Shown here: positions 57,574 to 64,000 of the stretch, piece after piece
How the letters are laid out: every line of letters begins with the position of its first letter
Numbering within the stretch: position 1 is the stretch's first letter
Assembly (NCBI GenBank): GCA_963806495.1
Contig: CAWDYA010000001.1
Span: 248,001 to 312,000 of the forward strand
Reading direction: 5' to 3'
Source: CAWDYA01 sp963806495
Lineage (GTDB): Bacteria > Acidobacteriota > Polarisedimenticolia > JACPZX01 > DASXTC01
Length of the DNA: 64,000 nt
Made by a program: the position numbers and the translations under genes
The notes under the pieces: model-generated
The model's database searches: none
What the model was told of the DNA's origin: nothing
What the model saw: only the letters and a program-made list of their open reading frames with translations

Positions 57574-60500
57574 TCACACCCCCGACTCCGGTGCCTCGAG
57601 GGCTCCTCTCCCGAACAGGGCGGTCCTGCGCAATCCCAGCGACCTCCAGATGAAATAGATGGACGGGTAGGCGATCAGCTCCCCCACGAAAGAGGTGAGG
57701 ATCCCGCCGATCATCGGCGCCGCGATGCGGCGCATGACGTCAGCGCCCGTCCCGGTGGACCAGAGGATGGGCACCAGGGACAGCAGGATCGCCATCACTG
57801 TCATCATCTTGGGGCGGATGCGCTGCACGGCGCCATGATCGACCGCCGAGGCGAGGTCCTGATACGTCGACATCCGCCCCTCGTCGCGCCATTTCGCATA
57901 GGCGATGTCCAGATAGAGAAGCATCACCACGCCCGTCTCGGCGTCGAGGCCGGCAAGCGCGATCAGACCGACCCACACCGCCACCGACCAGTGGTAGCCG
58001 AGAAAGTACATCAGCCAGACCGCGCCCACGATCGAAAATGGCACCGCGACCAGCACGATTCCCGTCTTGACGAGCGATTTCATGTTGAAGTACAGGATGA
58101 GAAAGATCAGGAAGAGCGTGATCGGGATGATGTACATCAGGCGCTGCTTTGCCCTCTGCATGTACTCGTACTGGCCCGACCAGAAGATCGTGTAACCTTC
58201 CGGCAGCGTGATCTGCTCGCCGACCTTGCGCTTCGCCTGCTCCACCCAGGTGCCCACGTCCATGCCGCGCAGATCGACGTAGACCCAGGCGTTGGGCCGC
58301 GCGTTCTCCGACTTGATCGACGGCGGCCCCTCGTGCAGGCTCATCGTGGCGAGCTGATTCAGCGGGATCTGCGCGCCCGAGGGGGCCGCCACCAGGATGT
58401 CCCCGAGCGACTGGAGATCGTCGCGAAGCTCCCTCGGGTAGCGGATGTTGATCGGGTACCGCTCCAGCCCCTCCACGGTCCACGAGACGTTCATCCCGCC
58501 GATCGCGGACTGGATCACGTCCTGCACGTCTCCCACGGTGAGCCCGTAGCGCGCCGCCGCCGCACGGTCGATATCGATATCGAGGTACTTGCCTCCCATC
58601 ACCCGCTCGGCATACACCGACAGCGTGCCCGGCAGGTCCTTGACCGCGGTCTCGATGTCCTTGCCGAGCCGCTGAAGCTCGTTCAGATCGGGCCCGGCGA
58701 TCTTGATCCCCACCGGCGTCTTGATACCGGTGGACAGCATGTCGATCCGCGTCTTGATCGGCATCGTCCACGCGTTGGTGACCCCGGGGAACTTGACCGC
58801 CCGGTCCATCTCCTCGATGAGCGCTTCCTTCGTAAGCCCCGGCCGCCATTCGGACGGGTCCTTGAGCACGATAGTGGTCTCGATCATCGACAGTGGCGCC
58901 GGGTCGGTGGCCGTGTCGGCGCGGCCCACCTTGCCGAAAACAGTCTCGACCTCGGGAAACTGCCTGAGGATCCTGTCGGTCTGCTGCAGAAGCTCCTTTG
59001 CCGTCGTGATCGAGATGCCGGGGAAGGTGGTGGGCATGTAGAGCAGATCCCCCTCCCAGAGGGGGGGCATGAACTCCGATCCGAGGTGGTGGAGCGGATA
59101 CCAGATGCTGGCCACCAGCACTGCCATGCACAGGATCACCCCCCATCGCCACCGAAGCGCCGCGTTCAGCACCGGCGTGTACAGATACCTCAGGATACGC
59201 GAGACCGGATGATGCTCCTCGCTGTGAATCTTTCCCCGCACGAACCAGTACATCAGCACGGGGATCACGGTGACGGCGAGAAGGGACGACGCCGCCAGAG
59301 CGTAGGTCTTGGTGTAGGCGAGCGGCTTGAATAGCCGGCCTTCCTGTGCCTGCAGCGTGAACACCGGCATGAACGACACCGTGATCACCAGCAGCGTGAA
59401 GAACAGCGTCGGCCCGACCTCCTGCGTTGAGCGCAGGATAATCTCGAAGTGGGACCGCCTGCCCCGCCATTCCTCGTAGTGCTTGTGGGCGTTCTCCACC
59501 ATGATGATCGCCGCGTCCACCAGGACGCCTATCGATATGGCAATACCGCCCAACGACATGATGTTGGCGCCGAGCCCCTGCAGCCTCATCACGATGAACG
59601 CGATCAGGATCGACACCGGGATCGAAAGGATGGCCACCAGCGCGGAGCGGAAGTGGAACAGGAACAGGATGCACACCAGGGCCACGATGATCGATTCCTC
59701 GATCAGGGTGTGCGTCAGGGTCTCTATCGACCGGTCGATCAGCGCGGTGCGATCGTAGGCGACGGAGATCTTCACGTCCTCCGGGAGCCCCTTCTCGAGC
59801 TCGTCCAGCTTCGCGGTGACCTTCTCGATGGTCGACAGCGTGTCGGCGCCCAGTCTCACGACAACGACGCCGCCGACCGTCTCCCCTTCGCCGTTCCAGT
59901 CGGCGAGCCCGCGCCGGATCTCCGGGCCGATCGTGACGTGCGCGACGTCCTTGAGCAGGATCGGCGCACCTCCGGCGCCGACGCCGAGAGCCACCTGCTC
60001 GAGGTCCCGCACCTGCTTGATGTAGCCGAGGCCGCGCACCATGAACTCCGTCTCGGACATCTCCACGAGCCGGCCGCCGACGTCGTTGTTGGAACGTTGC
60101 ACGGCGGTCTTGATTCTCCCGAGCGAAATGCCGTAGGCGCGCAGCTTCACCGGATCCACGATGATCTGGTACTGGCGGACGAATCCACCGATCGACGCGA
60201 CCTCCGAGACGCCTTCCACCGCCGTGAGGGCGTATTTGAGGTACCAGTCCTGGAGGCTGCGCAGATCGGCGAGGGATCGCTTGTCGGAATTGAGTACGTA
60301 CATGAACGCCCAGCCCACGCCGGTTGCGTCGGGCCCGAGCTGCGGCGACACACCCGCCGGTAGCTGTCTGCTCAGCCCCGAGAGGTACTCGAGCACGCGC
60401 GAGCGGGCCCAGTACAGATCCGTGCCGTCCTCGAAGATGACGTAGACGAAGGAGTATCCGAAGAAGGAATAGCCCCGCACGACCTTGGCGTACGGCACCG

Positions 60501-60723
60501 ACAGCATCTTTGTCGTAATCGGATAGGTGACCTGATCCTCGACGACCCGCGGCGCCTGCCCGGGGTACTCGGTGTAGATGATGACCTGCACGTCGGACAG
60601 GTCGGGGATCGCGTCGAGGCGGATGCTGCGGATCGACCAGACCCCGCCGAGGATCGCGAACAGCAGCGCCACGATCATCACGAACTGGTTCTTCAGCGAC
60701 CATTCGATGACGCGGTTGAGCAT
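57574..60723 (-). CDS. cusA: Heavy-metal efflux RND pump, CusA/CzcA family
   Basis: The 1049-residue inner-membrane pump exports metal by proton exchange through a CusCBA tripartite complex. It has an N-terminal helix, two large periplasmic domains and RND motifs: DLSDVQVIIYTEYPGQAPRV, GGIAISIGVLVDAAIIMVEN (helix 4 Asp), and AGLDAETGVVMLLYLDIAYA, as in the HME-RND subgroup. MMTVMAILLSLVPILWSTGT near the end is also typical. Metal selectivity (Cu+/Ag+ versus Co/Zn/Cd) cannot be fixed; methionine-rich motifs and the NosL neighbour favour copper. It starts 13 bases after cusB. Confidence 0.95.
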   Translation of the reverse strand: MLNRVIEWSLKNQFVMIVALLFAILGGVWSIRSIRLDAIPDLSDVQVIIYTEYPGQAPRVVEDQVTYPITTKMLSVPYAKVVRGYSFFGYSFVYVIFEDGTDLYWARSRVLEYLSGLSRQLPAGVSPQLGPDATGVGWAFMYVLNSDKRSLADLRSLQDWYLKYALTAVEGVSEVASIGGFVRQYQIIVDPVKLRAYGISLGRIKTAVQRSNNDVGGRLVEMSETEFMVRGLGYIKQVRDLEQVALGVGAGGAPILLKDVAHVTIGPEIRRGLADWNGEGETVGGVVVVRLGADTLSTIEKVTAKLDELEKGLPEDVKISVAYDRTALIDRSIETLTHTLIEESIIVALVCILFLFHFRSALVAILSIPVSILIAFIVMRLQGLGANIMSLGGIAISIGVLVDAAIIMVENAHKHYEEWRGRRSHFEIILRSTQEVGPTLFFTLLVITVSFMPVFTLQAQEGRLFKPLAYTKTYALAASSLLAVTVIPVLMYWFVRGKIHSEEHHPVSRILRYLYTPVLNAALRWRWGVILCMAVLVASIWYPLHHLGSEFMPPLWEGDLLYMPTTFPGISITTAKELLQQTDRILRQFPEVETVFGKVGRADTATDPAPLSMIETTIVLKDPSEWRPGLTKEALIEEMDRAVKFPGVTNAWTMPIKTRIDMLSTGIKTPVGIKIAGPDLNELQRLGKDIETAVKDLPGTLSVYAERVMGGKYLDIDIDRAAAARYGLTVGDVQDVIQSAIGGMNVSWTVEGLERYPINIRYPRELRDDLQSLGDILVAAPSGAQIPLNQLATMSLHEGPPSIKSENARPNAWVYVDLRGMDVGTWVEQAKRKVGEQITLPEGYTIFWSGQYEYMQRAKQRLMYIIPITLFLIFLILYFNMKSLVKTGIVLVAVPFSIVGAVWLMYFLGYHWSVAVWVGLIALAGLDAETGVVMLLYLDIAYAKWRDEGRMSTYQDLASAVDHGAVQRIRPKMMTVMAILLSLVPILWSTGTGADVMRRIAAPMIGGILTSFVGELIAYPSIYFIWRSLGLRRTALFGRGALEAPESGV

Positions 60724-60736
60724 CAGCCCGGGCTCC

Positions 60737-62209
60737 TCACCGTCCGTCGTCTCGTTCGCCGGGCTCGGCCATCTTCTGGATGGCCTCGCGCAGGTTGGCC
60801 TCCGAGTCGATGAGGAACTGCGACGAGGTCACGACCCGGTCGCCCTCGGCCAGACCCGACAGAACCTGGTACCAGCCGTCACCGCTCAACCCGAGCTTCA
60901 CGTCGCGCGGGGCGAACCGCCCGCCGCCCAGACTCACGATCACCACGTTGCGCTTGCCGGTTCGCAGGACGGCCGTGGCCGGGACGGACAGGGCGTCGCG
61001 CGCGACCACAGGCGCGAACTCCACCGTGGCGTACATCCCGGCGCGCAGCCGGCGGTCACGGTTGGGGACCTCCAGCGTCAGGGTCACGGTGCGTGTCCTG
61101 TCGGAGACCTCCGGCTCGATGTAGCGCACTCTTCCCGTGAAGGTCTCACCCGGAAGGTAGGTCAGGCTCACGTGCGCCGTGCTGCCCGGCTCGAGCCAGG
61201 CAAGCTGATCCTCGTACACCTCCACCCTGAGCCACAGGGATGAGAGGTCGGCGAGATGCATGACCTCCATGCCGGGGCGCACCGCCATCCCCTCGAGTCC
61301 GTCCATCCGCTTCATGACGACGCCTGAAGCCGGAGCGGTCACCGTGAGTGCGCGCTGCACCTCGCCCGTCTCTTCAATCCGCGATACCTGCCCGGGCGTG
61401 ATGTCCCAGTACGCGAGCCGCTTTCTCGCGGCATCGACGAGGTCCTCGCTGCGACGCCGCATCTCCTCGGGCGCGCTCTCCATTCGGCGCGCGAAGGCGA
61501 TGGCGCTCAGCAGCTCCTGCTCGGTCTGGACCAGCTCGGGGGAGTAGATGTCGAAAAGAGGATCCCCCTTGCCGACCGACTCGCCGATGTAGTTGACATG
61601 GACCTTCTCGACGAAGCCGGGATACTTCGTCGTGACGCTGACCATCTTCTCCTGGTCGTAGTCGAGGTAGCCGACGGTGCGGACGCTGTGCCCCAGATCC
61701 TTGCGCGCGATCGTCTCGGTCGTCACGCCCATGTTCTGGACGACGGCGGGATCGATCCGGACGGTGCCGGGCGCAGGCGCCTGCCCGGCCTCCTCGACGG
61801 CGTACACCGGGACATAGTCCATGCCCATGGAGTCCTTCATCGGCACGGGCGAGGTCACCGTCGGGTCCATGGGATTGCGGTAATACAGGATCTTCCGCTC
61901 CCCTTCCCGCGGCTGTCCCTTCTGCTGCGACTCGTTGGATCGCACCGGCACGAGGTTCATCCCGCAGATCGGGCATTGACCCGGCTCCTGGGAGATCACC
62001 TGGGGGTGCATCCCGCAGGTCCAGAGCTGTCGCGTCCCTTCCGCCGTCGGAACGCCGGCATCCGGGCCGCCCGCATGGCTCCAGACGGCGAACAGGGGTA
62101 CGTGGAAAGGGTTCGCGAAGACCAGCCAGGCCGCCAGGAAGCCGGCGGCCGCGGCCACGCCGAGCGAGACGCCCGCACGCAGTCCGGCACGGCGATGCTC
62201 ATGGTTCAT
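60737..62209 (-). CDS. cusB: Periplasmic adaptor with heavy-metal-binding domain, CusB family
   Basis: The ~490-residue membrane-fusion protein has one N-terminal helix (GVSLGVAAAAGFLAAWLVFA). It then has heavy-metal-binding-domain segments LWTCGMHPQVISQEPGQCPI-CGMNLVPV and YYRNPMDPTVTSPVPMKDSM-GMDYVPVY, and the CusB core (VEKVHVNYIGESVGKGDPLF, lipoyl-like; TVTAPASGVVMKRMDGLEGM; VSLTYLPGETFTGRVRYIEP). It links CusA to the outer-membrane channel. ATG 62209 overlaps the channel gene's end by 11 bases, so the operon is tightly coupled. Confidence 0.94.
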   Translation of the reverse strand: MNHEHRRAGLRAGVSLGVAAAAGFLAAWLVFANPFHVPLFAVWSHAGGPDAGVPTAEGTRQLWTCGMHPQVISQEPGQCPICGMNLVPVRSNESQQKGQPREGERKILYYRNPMDPTVTSPVPMKDSMGMDYVPVYAVEEAGQAPAPGTVRIDPAVVQNMGVTTETIARKDLGHSVRTVGYLDYDQEKMVSVTTKYPGFVEKVHVNYIGESVGKGDPLFDIYSPELVQTEQELLSAIAFARRMESAPEEMRRRSEDLVDAARKRLAYWDITPGQVSRIEETGEVQRALTVTAPASGVVMKRMDGLEGMAVRPGMEVMHLADLSSLWLRVEVYEDQLAWLEPGSTAHVSLTYLPGETFTGRVRYIEPEVSDRTRTVTLTLEVPNRDRRLRAGMYATVEFAPVVARDALSVPATAVLRTGKRNVVIVSLGGGRFAPRDVKLGLSGDGWYQVLSGLAEGDRVVTSSQFLIDSEANLREAIQKMAEPGERDDGR

Positions 62210-63561
62210 CGGTATCGCCTCCTCCGCCCTTCGCGTCGTCCAATGGCGCCCCGATCGCCCCTTCCAGCCGCGCCAGGGCGATCGCGTAGTCGGCGGCGGA
62301 CCGCTGCAGGGCGATGCGCACGTCGAGCAGCACGCGCTCGGCGTCCAGCAGGTCGAGCGCGTTGATCGTGCCCGCCGCATAGGCCGACTCCGCGGAGTGC
62401 AGCGACTCGCGGGACTGGACCTGCAGGACGTCCTGGATGAGACGCCGCTGGCTCCAGATGAGAGGGATACGCGAGGTCAGATCGTCGATCTCCCTCCGGA
62501 TGCCGGTCATCACCTGACGGCGGGACTCCTCGGCCGCGGTCCGGCTCTCCACCGATTCCTGCACGCCGGCGGAGATCCGATGACGCCAGATCGGGAGGTT
62601 GACAGCCGCCGTGACGCCCAGGACATCCTGCCCGTCGTCTTCCGGAGGGTTCATCAACCCGGCCGGATCGTCCCGACGATCGACGAGCGTGTACGTCAGA
62701 CCGAGCGTCAGAATCGGGACTCGATTCCTTGTGTGCGAGGTCCGTGAGAATCGAGGCTCGCTCCACCTCGGCGGAGGAAGCGGCCAGTTCCGGCCGCTCC
62801 CGCGTGGCCGTGTCGACCAGGGAGGGCACGTCGATCGTGGCTTCACCCGGCGATGCGGGCGCCACGGGAGGCAGCGCCATCGACTCCGGCCGATCGCGCA
62901 GGGCGTTGAGGGTCGCCAGAACCCCGGCACGCCGACGGGCAATCTCCAGCAGACGCGTCTCGTCGCGCGTGATCTCGGCCTGCAGCTTGATGATTCCCTG
63001 CTGCAGCCCCACGCCGGAGGCGTAGCGGGAGCGCGAGACCTCCTCGTAATGATCGAGCGTATCGCGGTCCTCCCGGGTCACCTGCGCCTCGGCGTCGATG
63101 AACCCGAGCTCCCGGTACAGCGCCCGTGCCTCGGTGACCAGGGCGAGGCGCCGCGCCTCCAGCCGCGCGCGCGCTGCCGCCGCGTCGTACACGGCCGCCT
63201 GCTCCCGCAGATCGAGCTTGCCGAACCAGGGCAGGCGCTGCGACAGCGAGAGCATCCCCCGCTGCGGGCCGACGCGGCTCTCGGGGGTGAGCAGGTAGGC
63301 CGTGATGGCAGCCTGCGGGTCCGGAAGGGCGCGCGCCTGCGCCGGGCGCTGCCCGATCGCGCGCGCTCGGGCCGCGAGCGCGGCGAGCTCCGGGTTCCGG
63401 GTGACCACGTCCTCGAGAATCGCCCGCAGGTCGGGGTCGGTCACGCTCGCGATGATCCGGTCGGCGGGCGACGCCTGCTGGACGGGCTCCCCGGCGCCGG
63501 CAAGTGTCGCGCAGACCAGCACCGCGAGTGCCATGCCATGGATGGTAGTCCTGGGTCTCAT
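62199..63561 (-). CDS. TolC/CusC-type outer-membrane efflux channel, frameshifted
   Basis: The ~453-residue channel has a signal peptide (GMALAVLVCATLAGAG) and the repeated helical pattern of the outer membrane efflux family: LEDVVTRNPELAALAARARA, RAEA-like LPDPQAAITAYLLTPESRVG, RGMLSLSQRLPWFGKLDLRE, and, in the second half, LDLLDAERVLLDVRIALQRS. The frame changes near 62735: one base joins RASILTDLAHK to RNRVPILTLGLTYTLVDRRD. The stop overlaps cusB by 11 bases. It starts 59 bases downstream of the -12 box of the sigma-54-type promoter. Confidence 0.9.
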
Positions 63562-63619
63562 CGAATCGTCTCCCCGGACGGACGCCGGTCAGGCTCTCCG
63601 CCTGTGCCATCGTATTCAC

Positions 63620-63635
63620 TGCATCGAGCGTGCCA
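63620..63635 (-). promoter_or_regulatory. Sigma-54 (-24/-12) promoter of the cus operon
   Basis: Read on the minus strand, TGGCACGCTCGATGCA carries a perfect -24 element (TGGCACG) and a near-perfect -12 (ATGCA, consensus TTGCA), with the exact 10-base gap between GG and GC. Transcription would start near 63609, 48 bases before ATG 63561. The upstream gene encodes an NtrC-type regulator, the activator class that sigma-54 needs. Confidence 0.75.
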
Positions 63636-63708
63636 CCGCTTGCCGCGGGGGTTTCGGGCCGATCCGGCTGCTCGTCCACGCGTCGTGTTGCATTTGAGGT
63701 GCGGGGTG

Positions 63709-63720
63709 TTCGATATCCAA
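63709..63720 (-). promoter_or_regulatory. Possible upstream activator site
   Basis: The short near-palindrome TTCGATATCCAA lies about 75-100 bases upstream of the -24 box, where NtrC-type activators usually bind. It has one mismatched pair. The evidence is weak; no second clear copy was found. Confidence 0.25.
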
Positions 63721-63754
63721 CAGCCGGCCGGCGCGGGGCGGGCGATCGGATGGG

Positions 63755-64000
63755 TCAGCGAAGGCCGTATTTCTGCATCCGGTACAGCAGCGTGTTGCGG
63801 GTCAGACCGAGGTCACGCGCCGCCTGGGTCCTGTTGCCTGCGCTGCGGTCGAGCGCCTGGCGGATGAGATCCCTTTCCACCTCCTCGAGATTCACACCCT
63901 CCCGCGGAAGCACGAACGCCGAGCCGCCCGTTGCCTCTCCCGACCGGATCGCCTCGGGAAGCAGGGAGAGATCGAGGGTCTCCTCGCGGCTCATCACCAC
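63755..64000 (-). CDS. NtrC-family regulator, C-terminal part
   Basis: Only the last ~81 residues are inside the window; the protein continues beyond base 64000. VNLEEVERDLIRQALDRSAG, then NRTQAARDLGLTRNTLLYRM and QKYGLR match the Fis-type HTH_8 at the end of sigma-54-dependent activators; the preceding LDLSLLPEAIRSGE is the usual linker after the AAA+ domain. It lies upstream of the cus operon on the same strand and probably activates its sigma-54-type promoter. The AAA+ domain and any receiver are not visible. Confidence 0.88.
   Translation of the reverse strand: MVMSREETLDLSLLPEAIRSGEATGGSAFVLPREGVNLEEVERDLIRQALDRSAGNRTQAARDLGLTRNTLLYRMQKYGLR

Noticed and set aside
57103..59334. Long plus-strand frame of 743 codons opposite cusA
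   Set aside because: His/Arg/Asp-rich composition typical of the antisense of a GC-rich gene; cusA on the other strand is unmistakable.
57740..60703. Second long minus-strand frame of 987 codons
   Set aside because: Out-of-frame shadow of cusA, Arg/Gly/Ala-rich, without any motif.

Overview
The window is one contiguous stretch of GC-rich bacterial DNA (roughly two thirds G+C by eye) with tight gene packing, many 4-base stop/start overlaps, and GTG/TTG starts. The mix suggests a Gram-negative, Acidobacteriota-like organism from a metagenome or draft assembly: housekeeping genes beside large secreted FG-GAP and matrixin proteins, a 'ydtvrGDLGLL'-type C-terminal module, PilZ, a RND metal pump with outer-membrane channel, and sigma-54 control. 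The placement is an inference from gene content; there is no rRNA in the window. I saw no tRNA, rRNA, insertion sequence or CRISPR array. About a dozen genes, including normally essential ones (tsaD, lepA), are broken by single-base frameshifts. This looks more like residual assembly error than decay, so I annotate most of them as whole genes and state where the frame changes.

Layout. 1-4.6 kb: tail of mtnA, a small secreted protein, tsaD, lepA, lepB. 4.8-13.2 kb: a DUF4845-like protein; a mostly minus-strand block with a cyclodeaminase-like protein, hutI, a DivIVA-like coiled coil, yggS, RNase H, a zinc-ribbon coiled coil, GNAT, amidohydrolase and PilZ; then a plus-strand metallo-beta-lactamase ribonuclease-like protein. 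13.2-29 kb: a plus-strand accessory run of LOG-family protein, antiporter, CPBP protease, hydrolase remnant, hydroxylaminobenzene-mutase-like protein, GNAT, DUF998, methyltransferase, HExxH membrane protein, TPR lipoprotein, glycosyltransferase, serine hydrolase and a DUF1330-VOC fusion. Many of these overlap by 4 bases. 29-31 kb: an ABC-F ATPase on the minus strand.

31-41.6 kb: a beta-propeller histidine kinase and LuxR-type regulator, followed in the same direction by three exported proteins: one unknown, one matrixin-like metalloprotease with PPC and thrombospondin-3 modules, and one with 14 FG-GAP repeats. This resembles a sensor feeding a secreted-protein operon. 41.6-44.4 kb: GNAT and an M14 carboxypeptidase. 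44.3-49.4 kb: an unusual single-ring HSP100-like AAA+ ATPase with an unknown partner, divergent from groES-groEL; a CIRCE-like operator and a promoter lie between them. 49.4-51.3 kb: a GAF histidine kinase and a single-domain receiver. 51.4-54.4 kb: a three-part membrane fusion (metal/sulfite-exporter-like, FAD flavoprotein, polyferredoxin). 54.4-55 kb: a gene-free, repeat-rich, highly structured spacer. 55-57.5 kb: an M13 peptidase and a NosL-like protein. 57.6-64 kb: a CusCBA-type heavy-metal efflux operon behind a strong sigma-54-type promoter, with the end of an NtrC-family regulator just upstream.

The best candidates for something undescribed are the AAA+/partner pair beside groESL (Walker A ends in GKN, not GKT/S) and the transporter-flavoprotein-polyferredoxin fusion.
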